60,597 bases of DNA from Streptomyces sp. MH60 (lineage in GTDB: Bacteria; Actinomycetota; Actinomycetes; Streptomycetales; Streptomycetaceae). The notes under the pieces are model-generated. The model ran no database searches. It saw nothing but the letters and a program-made list of their open reading frames with translations, and was not told where the DNA came from. The translations under genes and the position numbers were made by a program. Shown one piece after another: positions 27,006-34,298 of the stretch (position 1 is the stretch's first letter; the number at the start of each line of letters is the position of its first letter). The stretch spans positions 1 through 60,597 of the forward strand of contig NZ_MULI01000043.1 of the NCBI RefSeq assembly GCF_002939385.1, given 5' to 3'.

Positions 27006-27119
27006 GTGGCAGCTTTCAACGCGATCTTCGACTCCGGTCTCGGCCGGGGCTGCACGTACTCCATCAGGATGCGTCGTGGCCCCGGAGCCCTGACCGGCCC
27101 GGGGTCCTCCCGCCGCTGA
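27006..27119 (+). CDS. lrm leader peptide (upstream ORF)
   Basis: This is a 37-codon ORF (GTG to TGA) beginning AAFNAIFDSGLGRG after the start residue. It has no SD and starts where the predicted transcript starts. Codons 21-24 encode R-M-R-R, matching the +x+ motif at which macrolide-bound ribosomes are known to stall, as in the Erm leader peptides containing R-L-R. A CCCCGG/CCGGGG hairpin (27080-27085 with 27099-27104) begins 2 nt after these codons, so a ribosome stalled there would melt it. Its position ahead of an rRNA methyltransferase supports a regulatory role. The ORF is seen; the stalling function is inferred. Confidence 0.68.
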   Translation: MAAFNAIFDSGLGRGCTYSIRMRRGPGALTGPGSSRR

Positions 27120-27256
27120 CGCACTCGACGCGTCCGGCACGCCCGACGCGCGCGCGGCGGGGCTGAGCCTCCGCATTCCCTTCTGCCTTCGTCTTCCGGT
27201 CAGGGCCTTCGGCTGCCCTTTTCCCCTCCTGTCACGGAAGACAAGGACCGCAGGCC
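27120..27256 (+). promoter_or_regulatory. lrm translational attenuator
   Basis: Hand-drawn pairing gives two elements. CCCGCCGC (27109-27116, end of leader ORF) pairs perfectly with GCGGCGGG (27154-27161). CCTT-C-GTCTTCCG (27186-27198) pairs with CGGAAGAC-AAGG (27235-27246), 12 bp with one bulged C. The AAGG of the second stem is the core of the lrm Shine-Dalgarno (AAGGA, 9 nt before ATG 27257), so the ribosome site is hidden by default. A small hairpin AGGGC/GCCCT sits inside the loop. This is the arrangement expected for erm-type attenuation. Confidence 0.6.
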
Positions 27257-28039
27257 ATGGCCCGCCCCACCCAGCGTGCCCGCACGCTCTCGCAGCACTT
27301 CCTCGCCGACCGCGCCACCGCCGAGCGCGTGGCGCGCCTCGCCGCCCCCGACCGGGGGCGCCCGCCCCTCCTGCTCGAAGTGGGCGCGGGCAACGGCGCC
27401 CTCACCGCGCCGCTCGCCCGCCGCAGCCGCGAGCTGCGCGCCTACGAGATCGACCCCCGGCTCCTCCCCGGGCTCCGCGCCCGTTTCGCGCGCAGCCCCC
27501 ACGTCCACGTCGTCGCCGGTGACTTCCTCACCGCCCGGCCCCCGCGCACCCCGTTCGCCGTCGCCGGGAACGTGCCCTTCTCGCGCACCGCCGACATCGT
27601 CGACTGGTGCCTGTCCGCGCCCGGCCTCACCGACGCCACCCTCATCACCCAGCTCGAGTACGCCCGCAAACGCACCGGTGACTACGGCCGCTGGACCCTG
27701 CTCACGGTCCTGACCTGGCCGCGCCACGAGTGGCGGCTGGTGGGCCGGGTGGGCCGCCGCCTCTTCCGGCCGGCGCCGCGCGTCGACGCCGGCATCCTCC
27801 GGATCGAACGCCGCCCCACTCCGCTGCTCACCGGCGCCGCCGCCCGCCGCGACTGGGCGGACCTGGTCGAGCTGGGCTTCTCGGGCGTCGGCGGCTCGCT
27901 GCACGCCTCCCTGCGCCGCGCCCACCCCCGGCGCCGGGTGGACGCGGCGTTCCGGGCCGCGCGGCTCGCTCCCGGTGTCCTCGTCGGCGAGGTCGCGCCC
28001 GACCGGTGGCTGCGGCTGCACGAGGAGCTGACGGCATGA
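27257..28039 (+). CDS. lrm: 23S rRNA (adenine-N6) methyltransferase Lrm / Erm(O)-type
   Basis: This is a 260-aa KsgA/Erm-family methyltransferase. Seen: SQHFL (12-16), SAM-binding EVGAGNG (41-47), the acidic loop YEIDPRL (64-70), and the catalytic NVPFS (105-109, NIPF/Y type). The neighbour is a macrolide glycosyltransferase, as in S. lividans, where lrm (a monomethyltransferase acting on A2058 of 23S rRNA) gives lincomycin and low macrolide resistance and is inducible. The ATG is chosen by position after AAGGA and by the conserved N-terminus. Expression is probably controlled by the upstream leader and attenuator. Confidence 0.92.
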   Translation: MARPTQRARTLSQHFLADRATAERVARLAAPDRGRPPLLLEVGAGNGALTAPLARRSRELRAYEIDPRLLPGLRARFARSPHVHVVAGDFLTARPPRTPFAVAGNVPFSRTADIVDWCLSAPGLTDATLITQLEYARKRTGDYGRWTLLTVLTWPRHEWRLVGRVGRRLFRPAPRVDAGILRIERRPTPLLTGAAARRDWADLVELGFSGVGGSLHASLRRAHPRRRVDAAFRAARLAPGVLVGEVAPDRWLRLHEELTA

Positions 28040-28043
28040 AGTG

Positions 28044-28086
28044 AAATCATTTGCACGAGACGTCTCGTCTCGCATACGGTCGGGGC
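28044..28086 (+). promoter_or_regulatory. mgt promoter with 14-bp palindromic operator in the spacer
   Basis: All of this lies in the 47-bp lrm-mgt gap. AAAT (28044-28047) sits 3 bp before -35-like TTGCAC (28051-28056). An 18-bp spacer leads to -10-like TACGGT (28075-28080), and ATG 28087 is 6 bp further, so the mRNA is probably leaderless. The perfect palindrome ACGAGACGTCTCGT (28055-28068) fills the spacer, the classic place for a TetR-type operator. Both activation (WblC-like A/T element) and repression are therefore possible. Confidence 0.65.
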
Positions 28087-29292
28087 ATGACCAGTCGCCC
28101 CGCGCACATCGCCATGTTCTCCATCGCCCTGCACGGCCACGTGAACCCCAGCCTGGAGGTGATCCGCGAGCTCGTCGCGCGAGGGCACCGGGTGACCTAC
28201 GCGATCCCGCCGCTCCTCGCGGACAAGGTCGCCGAGGCGGGCGCCGAACCCAAGCTCTGGAACAGCACGCTGCCCGGCCCCGACGCCGACCCGGAGGCGT
28301 GGGGGAGCACCCTGCTGGACAACGTGGAGCCCTTCCTCGCCGACGCGATCCAGTCGCTCCCGCAGCTCGCCGAGGCGTACGAGGGGGACGAGCCGGACCT
28401 GGTCCTGCACGACATCGCCTCCTACGCCGCCCGCGTCCTGGGCCGCCGCTGGGACGTGCCCGTGATCTCCCTGTCACCCTGCATGGTCGCCTGGGAGGGG
28501 TACGAGCAGGAGGTCGGCGAGCCGATGTGGGAGGAGCCGCTGAAGACCGAGCGCGGACAGGCGTACTACGCCCGCTTCCACGCCTGGCTGGAGGAGAACG
28601 GGATCACCGACCACCCCGACCCGTTCATCGGCCGCCCCGACCGCTCCCTGGTGCTGATCCCCAAGGCGCTCCAGCCCCACGCCGACCGGGTGGACGAGAC
28701 GACGTACACCTTCGTCGGCGCCTGCCAGGGGGACCGCACCACCGAGGGCGACTGGACCCGTCCCGAGGGCGCCGAGAAGGTCGTCCTCGTCTCCCTCGGG
28801 TCCGCCTTCACCAAGCAGCCCGCGTTCTACCGGGAGTGCGTCCGGGCCTTCGGCGAGCTGCCCGGCTGGCACACCGTGCTCCAGGTGGGCCGGCACGTCG
28901 ACCCGGCCGAGCTGGGCGACGTACCGGACACCGTGGACGTACGCACGTGGGTACCGCAGTTGGCGATCCTCCAGCAGGCCGACCTGTTCGTCACGCACGC
29001 GGGCGCGGGCGGCAGCCAGGAGGGCCTGGCGACCGCCACGCCGATGATCGCCGTACCGCAGGCCGCGGACCAGTTCGGCAACGCCGACATGCTCCAGGGC
29101 CTCGGCGTCGCCCGCACGCTGCCGACCGAGGAGGCCACCGCCGAGGCGCTGCGCACCGCCGCCCTCGCCCTGGTCGACGACCCGGAGGTGGCGGCGCGCC
29201 TGAAGGAGATCCAGGCGCGGATGGCCCAGGAGGGCGGCACCCGGCGGGCCGCCGACCTCATCGAGGCCGCACTGGCCGCCGCGCGGGACTGA
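28087..29292 (+). CDS. mgt: Macrolide glycosyltransferase Mgt
   Basis: This is a 401-aa GT1 (GT-B fold) enzyme that inactivates macrolides by transferring glucose from UDP-glucose to the 2'-OH of the desosamine/mycaminose sugar. Seen: the N-terminal acceptor domain with FSIALHGHVNPSLEVI (His20 region, catalytic base), a C-terminal UDP-sugar signature VTHAGAGGSQEGLATATPMIAVPQAADQ-type region around 310-340 ending in DQ, and a WVPQLAIL stretch. Length and motifs match S. lividans Mgt and OleD/OleI. A longer frame from 28051 exists, but it starts inside the -35 box, so ATG 28087 is used. Confidence 0.93.
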   Translation: MTSRPAHIAMFSIALHGHVNPSLEVIRELVARGHRVTYAIPPLLADKVAEAGAEPKLWNSTLPGPDADPEAWGSTLLDNVEPFLADAIQSLPQLAEAYEGDEPDLVLHDIASYAARVLGRRWDVPVISLSPCMVAWEGYEQEVGEPMWEEPLKTERGQAYYARFHAWLEENGITDHPDPFIGRPDRSLVLIPKALQPHADRVDETTYTFVGACQGDRTTEGDWTRPEGAEKVVLVSLGSAFTKQPAFYRECVRAFGELPGWHTVLQVGRHVDPAELGDVPDTVDVRTWVPQLAILQQADLFVTHAGAGGSQEGLATATPMIAVPQAADQFGNADMLQGLGVARTLPTEEATAEALRTAALALVDDPEVAARLKEIQARMAQEGGTRRAADLIEAALAAARD

Positions 29293-29315
29293 TGCCCCAC
29301 CGCACACCGCACACC

Positions 29316-29354
29316 GCAGGGCCTGCCGGTTCCGGGGGAACCGGCAGGCCCTGC
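29316..29354. terminator. Bidirectional terminator between mgt and MMPL gene
   Basis: A perfect 17-bp stem, left arm GCAGGGCCTGCCGGTTC and its complement, encloses a 5-nt CGGGG loop. It lies between convergent genes and has no T-tract on either side. Confidence 0.85.
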
Positions 29355-29374
29355 GGGCCGTGGTGGCGCGCCGG

Positions 29375-31645
29375 TCAGACCCCGACCGGCTCACCCCGCT
29401 CCCCGCGCTCGCCCTCGCCGTCCCGCACCGGCGCCGCGATCGCCTCGGGCGACTCGTCGTGGGTCAGGTCCGGCAGCCGGTGCAGCCACTTCGGCAGGTA
29501 CCAGTTGCGCTCACCGAGCAGGGACATCACGGCCGGCAGCAGCACGCCCCGGATGATCGTCGCGTCGATCAGCACCGCCGCCGCCAGGCCCACGCCCATC
29601 TGCTTCATCGACTGCATGGACAGCGTGCCGAAGATGGCGAACACCGCGACCATGATGACGGCGGCGCTGGTGACGACCCCCGCCGTGGTGACCACGCCGT
29701 GCTGGATCGCGTCCCGGGTGGAGCGACCGCGCAGCCGCGCCTCGCGGATCCGGGAGACCACGAACACGTGGTAGTCCATCGACAGGCCGAACAGGATCAC
29801 GAAGAGGAACAGCGGCAGCCACGTGATGATGGCGCCCACGCCCTCGGCGCCGACCAGCGAGGCACCCCAGCCGTGCTGGAAGACGGCGACCAGGATGCCG
29901 TACGCCGCCCCCACCGACAGCAGGTTGAGCACGATCGAGGTGACGGCGATGGTCAGCGAGCGGAAGGACAGCAGCATCAGCAGGAAGGCGAAGACCACGA
30001 CGAAGGCGAAGACCGGCAGGACCGATCCGACGAGCTGGTCGTTGAAGTCCTTGCTGCCGGCCACCTGCCCGGTGATCGGGGCCTCCACGCCGTCCACCTC
30101 GCCCAGCGTCGCGGGCCGCACGTCGTCCCGCAGCTTGTCCAGGCTCTCGCCCGCCTTGTCCTGGTCCGAGCCGCCGACCAGCGGGACGTACACCAGCGCG
30201 ACGTTCTGCCCGTCGTGCACGGTGATGTCCACCGGCCCGCGCGAGGCACCCGAACTGATCGCCCGCTCCCGGAAGTCGGCGAGCGCGGCCCGCACCTCGG
30301 GCGCGTTGATGTCGTCGGCCCTCACGACCACCTCGGCCGGGTCGGAACCGCCGGGGAAGGCCTCGTTGACCCGGTTGTAGGTCTGCACGATGGGCAGCGA
30401 GTCGCCGAACTCCTGGTCCAGCGTGAGGTTCTGCGTCTTCATGCCGAGGGCGGGCGCGGCCACGGCCAGCAGCGCGCCGACGGCGACCCCGGCGGCCAGC
30501 AGCGGCTTGGCCAGGACGCGCTTCAGCACGGCCGTCCAGAACCGGCTGCCCTCACCCGTGCCACCGCCCGGCCGGCGCCGGCGCAGGAACGGGAGGCGGC
30601 CCTTCTCCACCCGCTCGCCCAGCAGGGACAGCAGCGCCGGCAGCACCGTCACCGAGCCGACCATGGCGACCGCGACCACCATCAGCGAGGCCAGCCCCAT
30701 CGCCTCGAACTCGGCGATGCCGGTGAACAGCATGCCCGCCATCGCCACGCACACCGTGACACCGGAGACCACGATCGCCCGGCCACTGGTGGCGGCGGCG
30801 ATCCTGAGCGCCGTCTGCGCGTCCCGTCCGGCGGCGCGCTCCTCGCGCTCCCGGCGCAGGTAGAACAGGCAGTAGTCGACGCCGACGGCCAGACCGACCA
30901 GCAGCATCACGGAGTTCGCGGTCTCGCTCATCGGCTGGAAGTGGCTGACCAGGCTCATCAGACCCATCGTCGCGATGATCGCGGTGATCGCCAGGGCCAC
31001 CGGGACCAGCGCCGCCACCAGCGCGCCGAACGCGACCAGCAGGATGCCGAGGGCCACCGGCACCGCCGAGTACTCGGCCTTCTGGAAGTCGTCGCCGAAC
31101 GCGTCGTCGAACGTCTTCATCATGCTGGCGCCGCCGATCTCCTCGATCCGCAGCGACTCGTGCTCCTTCTGGACCCCCTCGACCGCCTCCAGCACTGGCT
31201 CGACCCGCTCGCCCGCGGTGTCCGCGTCGCCGCGCATGTCGAACTGCACCAGCGCGCTGCGGCCGTCCTTCGAGATCGTCTTCGCGTCGTACGGCGAGGT
31301 GACGCCCGTGACCTTCCCGGTCCCCTCCACCGCCGCGACGACCGCGCCGACCGCGTCCCGGAACTCGGCGTCCGTGGCCTTCAGACCGCCGGACTTCGCC
31401 TGGATCAGGACCGTCTCACCGGCCGGCTCGTCGATCCCCGCGTCCTCGACGATCTTGGCGGCGGTGTGCGTCTCGCCGCCCATCTGGTCGCTGTCCTTGA
31501 CGTCGACCCGGCCGGCCGCCGAACCGAGCCCCATCGCCAGGACGACGAACAGCACCCAGATCCCGACGGCGGCCCAACGGTGCCGGGCACTCCAGCCGCC
31601 CGCCCGGGCGGCTATGCCCCGCACCCGTGTCTCTCGGTTCCGCAT
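29375..31645 (-). CDS. MMPL/RND-family membrane transporter
   Basis: This is a 756-aa protein with two repeats of a large extracellular loop plus membrane bundles (about 12 segments in total), typical of actinobacterial MMPL proteins that export lipids or drugs by proton motive force. Seen: VKDSDQMGGETHTAAKIVED in the first loop and repeated membrane-helix motifs such as GLAVGVDYCLFYLRR and GLSMDYHVFVVSRIRE, where the Asp relays protons. The ATG at 31645 was chosen over the 809-aa extension because the family starts near the first helix. It is convergent with mgt, so a role in macrolide efflux is possible but only positional. Confidence 0.88.
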   Translation of the reverse strand: MRNRETRVRGIAARAGGWSARHRWAAVGIWVLFVVLAMGLGSAAGRVDVKDSDQMGGETHTAAKIVEDAGIDEPAGETVLIQAKSGGLKATDAEFRDAVGAVVAAVEGTGKVTGVTSPYDAKTISKDGRSALVQFDMRGDADTAGERVEPVLEAVEGVQKEHESLRIEEIGGASMMKTFDDAFGDDFQKAEYSAVPVALGILLVAFGALVAALVPVALAITAIIATMGLMSLVSHFQPMSETANSVMLLVGLAVGVDYCLFYLRREREERAAGRDAQTALRIAAATSGRAIVVSGVTVCVAMAGMLFTGIAEFEAMGLASLMVVAVAMVGSVTVLPALLSLLGERVEKGRLPFLRRRRPGGGTGEGSRFWTAVLKRVLAKPLLAAGVAVGALLAVAAPALGMKTQNLTLDQEFGDSLPIVQTYNRVNEAFPGGSDPAEVVVRADDINAPEVRAALADFRERAISSGASRGPVDITVHDGQNVALVYVPLVGGSDQDKAGESLDKLRDDVRPATLGEVDGVEAPITGQVAGSKDFNDQLVGSVLPVFAFVVVFAFLLMLLSFRSLTIAVTSIVLNLLSVGAAYGILVAVFQHGWGASLVGAEGVGAIITWLPLFLFVILFGLSMDYHVFVVSRIREARLRGRSTRDAIQHGVVTTAGVVTSAAVIMVAVFAIFGTLSMQSMKQMGVGLAAAVLIDATIIRGVLLPAVMSLLGERNWYLPKWLHRLPDLTHDESPEAIAAPVRDGEGERGERGEPVGV

Positions 31646-31995
31646 GACCGGCCTGCCCCCTCGTGAGCGGTGCCGGCCCCCTGCCGCCACCTTGCGTTTC
31701 GAAGGTATGGCCCGCGTAAGGCCGTCGCGTCGTGCTCCTCGGTGACGTGCGACGGCCCCGCTCTCATCCCTCCGTATCGCCGCACTCACCGCTGAGGAGG
31801 ACACCGGTCCCTTACATCTACCGGGGACACCGGGCGGCGGGGCCCTACTGAAAAGTTGTTGATTAAGTCACAGGTGCGTGTAGCGGTTGAACCCCGCGCA
31901 CCGCATCGGCGAGAGTGGCGCGCACGTCCGCCCGGCGCGGACCCGGCCGTCGTGCCCACCCCCACGGGGCGCGACGGCCGTTCTATGGTGTGCGG
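31646..31995. promoter_or_regulatory. Divergent MMPL / DUF1697 intergenic region
   Basis: No gene is seen in these 350 bp. It contains an inverted repeat GGCCGTCGC (31720-31728) and GCGACGGCC (31749-31757), which could be an operator or 5'-UTR hairpin for the MMPL gene. An AT-rich patch lies near 31850-31872. A -10-like TATGGT (31984-31989) lies 6 bp before the DUF1697 ATG. The promoters of both genes must lie here. Confidence 0.45.
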
Positions 31996-32544
31996 ATGAC
32001 GACGATGTACGCGGCGCTGCTGCGCGGGATCAACGTGGGCGGCAGCCGGAAGGTCCCGATGGCCGACCTGCGCGCGCTGCTGACCTCCCTCGGCCACGAC
32101 GCCGTACGCACCCATCTGCAGAGCGGGCAGGCCGTCTTCGCCTCGGCCCATGGCGACGAGGACTCCCTGGCCGCGGAGTTGGCGGAGGCGATCGGGAAGC
32201 GGTTCGGCTTCCCGGTGGACGTGATCGTGCGCGACCACGCCTACCTCAGGGGGATCGTCGAGGCGTGCCCATTTCCGGCCGCCGAGCTGGAGGGCAGGCA
32301 GTTGCACGTCACCTACTTCTCCGCGCCGGTCCACGAGGCCCGTTTCGCGGCGATCGACGCACCGGCCTTCCGTCCCGAGGAGTTCCGCCTCGGCGACCGC
32401 GCCCTGTACCTTTACGCGCCGGACGGCCTGGGCCGCTCCAAGCTCGCCGAGGCCCTCGCCAAGCCCCGGGTCAACAAGGGTGTGATCGCCACCAGCCGCA
32501 ACTGGAACACGGTCACCAAGCTGGTGGAGCTGACGGGTTCCTGA
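31996..32544 (+). CDS. DUF1697 family protein
   Basis: This is a 182-aa protein that reads as DUF1697 from its first residues (MYAALLRGINVGGSRKVPMADL, then LQSGQAVF) to its end (VNKGVIATSRNWNTVTKLVEL). The family is widespread in soil bacteria and has no established biochemical role. The ATG at 31996 gives the conserved start and has a -10-like box right before it and no SD, so it may be leaderless. Single gene. Confidence 0.85.
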   Translation: MTTMYAALLRGINVGGSRKVPMADLRALLTSLGHDAVRTHLQSGQAVFASAHGDEDSLAAELAEAIGKRFGFPVDVIVRDHAYLRGIVEACPFPAAELEGRQLHVTYFSAPVHEARFAAIDAPAFRPEEFRLGDRALYLYAPDGLGRSKLAEALAKPRVNKGVIATSRNWNTVTKLVELTGS

Positions 32545-32574
32545 CGGGCCCTCGCCCTCGGATCCTTCGGACCA

Positions 32575-32616
32575 GACCCAGACCCAGACCCAGACCCGGA
32601 CCCGGACCCGGACCCG
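32575..32616. repeat. Hexanucleotide tandem repeat
   Basis: Seven units of GACCC(A/G) run head to tail: three ending in A, then four ending in G. They sit in the 87-bp space between the convergent DUF1697 and chelatase genes. It is likely a slippage-prone microsatellite outside coding sequence. Confidence 0.9.
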
Positions 32617-32631
32617 GATCCCGCGGGCCCC

Positions 32632-33378
32632 TCAGGCCCCGACCGCCAGCGCCACCGGCACCCGCGCCGCCTCGTACCGCTCCAGCAGGACCCGCGCCAC
32701 CTCCGGCGCGGGGCCCAGCACGTCCGCCAGTACGTCCGCCCCGGCCGCGCCCCGCGCGATACGGTCCGGCAGGAACCCGGGCGCCAGGACGTACGGGGCG
32801 ACGGCGACCCGCGCACAGCCCAGCTCGCGCAGCCGCCGTACCGCGTCCTCGGTGCGCGGAAGGGATGCGGAGGCGAACGCAGGCCGCACGGCGCACCAAC
32901 CGGTGTGCCGCCACTCCCGCGCGATTTCAGCGATCACTGCGATCGCCTCCGGGTCGGAGGACCCCGCCGAGGCCAGCACGACCCCGGTCGAGGACTTGTC
33001 GGCGGGCGTCAGGCCCGCCTCGTACAGGCGCCGCTCCAGCGCCGACAGCAGCAGCGGCGAGGGACCGAGCACCTCGGCCTGCCGGATCCGCAGCCGCGGC
33101 GGTGCCGCCGCCAGGACCGCGGGGATGTCCGCCTTGGCGTGGAAGGCGCGGGTCAGCAGCAGCGGGAGGGCCACCACGTCCCGCACGCCCTCCGTCTCCA
33201 GGGACTCCAGCACCCCCTGCACCGAGGGGACGTTGAAGTCCAGGAAACCGGTCTCCACCCGCACGTCCGGGCGCAGCGCCCTGACCCGGCGGACCAGGGC
33301 GTGCACGGTCGCGGCGTGCCGCGGGTCGCGGCTGCCGTGGGCGACGACCAGGAGTACGGGGCGGACCGGCGCGGACAT
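32632..33378 (-). CDS. Sirohydrochlorin chelatase-like protein (CbiX/SirB family)
   Basis: This is a 248-aa two-repeat CbiX-type protein. Repeat 1 has the metal-binding motif VAHGSRDPRH near residue 13 and ALPLLLTRAFHAKADIP with a second His. Repeat 2 is more degenerate (VVLASAGSSDPEA). It inserts iron into sirohydrochlorin to finish siroheme, the cofactor of the sulfite reductase encoded at the head of this same block. The start overlaps nothing, and GAGG lies 6 nt before the ATG. It is last in the minus-strand run, 8 bp after the ABC permease. Known relatives are annotated as iron or cobalt chelatases; iron is inferred here from context. Confidence 0.85.
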   Translation of the reverse strand: MSAPVRPVLLVVAHGSRDPRHAATVHALVRRVRALRPDVRVETGFLDFNVPSVQGVLESLETEGVRDVVALPLLLTRAFHAKADIPAVLAAAPPRLRIRQAEVLGPSPLLLSALERRLYEAGLTPADKSSTGVVLASAGSSDPEAIAVIAEIAREWRHTGWCAVRPAFASASLPRTEDAVRRLRELGCARVAVAPYVLAPGFLPDRIARGAAGADVLADVLGPAPEVARVLLERYEAARVPVALAVGA

Positions 33379-33386
33379 GGCGTACC

Positions 33387-34298
33387 TCAGCCCTTCACCA
33401 GCAGACCGCGGCTGCGCAGCACCCAGCGCTCCAGCGGGCTGAAGATCAGCAGGTCGATGGCGATGCCGACGATCAGGATGAGCAGGATGGCCTCGAAGAC
33501 CATCGCCATGTCGCTGGCGTTGCGGCCGTTCTCCAGCAACTGCCCGAGGCCCACCCCGAGGTCGGGGAAGGAGGCGATGATCTCGGCGGCCATCAGCGAG
33601 CGCCAGGAGAACGCCCAGCCCTGCTTGAGTCCCGCGACATAGCCGGGCAGCGCGGCCGGCAGCACGATGTGCCAGGTGCCCTTCAGCCCCGTCGCGCCCA
33701 GCGTGCGGCCCGCGCGCAGGAAGATCGGGGAGACCTGGTCGACGCCGGACACCAGGCCGTTGGCGATGGAGGGCACCGCGCCCAGCAGGATGACGGCGTA
33801 CATCATCGAGTTGTTCAGGCCCAGCCAGATCACGGCCGGCGGCACCCAGGCCACCGACGGCAGCGACTGGAGGCCGGACAGGATCGGGCCGATCGCCGCG
33901 CGCACGAACTTCACCCGTGCCACCAGCAGCCCCAGCGGGGTGCCGATGACCAGCGCGAAGCAGAAGCCGAGCAGGCCGCGCGAGACGCTGGTCCAGATGT
34001 AGCCGAGCAGTTCGCCCTGGAGCCAGGCCTGGTGGACCACGTCCCACACGTCGGACGGGGCGGGCAGCTTGGTCGGGTCGTCGACGATCTCGAAGGAGAC
34101 CAGTGCCTGCCACACCGCGAGGACCAGCAGCACCGCGACGGTGGGCGGCAGGATCTTCTCGACGAAGGTCTGCCGCAGCGGTGTGCGGCCCTGCTGCACC
34201 GACTCCAGTGCGTCCAGGCCCGCCTCCAGACCGGCGAGATCGCCGCCGTCCTTCGCGGCCTGGTCCCCGGCGGGACGCGTCGTGTCAGTGCTGGCCAT
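33387..34298 (-). CDS. ssuC: Sulfonate/taurine-type ABC transporter permease
   Basis: This is a 303-aa permease with a charged N-terminal tail (1-45), six membrane segments and a binding-protein-dependent transport loop (RAGRTLGATGLKGTWHIVLPAALPG, about 205-229). It belongs to the SsuC/TauC/NrtB class. ATG 34298 lies 14 nt inside the end of the ATPase gene and has GGGGAGA upstream, so the two are translationally coupled. Confidence 0.89.
   Translation of the reverse strand: MASTDTTRPAGDQAAKDGGDLAGLEAGLDALESVQQGRTPLRQTFVEKILPPTVAVLLVLAVWQALVSFEIVDDPTKLPAPSDVWDVVHQAWLQGELLGYIWTSVSRGLLGFCFALVIGTPLGLLVARVKFVRAAIGPILSGLQSLPSVAWVPPAVIWLGLNNSMMYAVILLGAVPSIANGLVSGVDQVSPIFLRAGRTLGATGLKGTWHIVLPAALPGYVAGLKQGWAFSWRSLMAAEIIASFPDLGVGLGQLLENGRNASDMAMVFEAILLILIVGIAIDLLIFSPLERWVLRSRGLLVKG

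Noticed and set aside
29360..31666. 768-aa plus-strand frame over the MMPL gene
   Set aside because: A His/Gln/Arg/Asp-rich shadow with no domain; the MMPL frame is membrane-patterned and conserved.
32575..32616. CRISPR-like array
   Set aside because: Repeats are 6 bp with no spacers; this is a simple microsatellite. No CRISPR array or cas gene was seen in the window.
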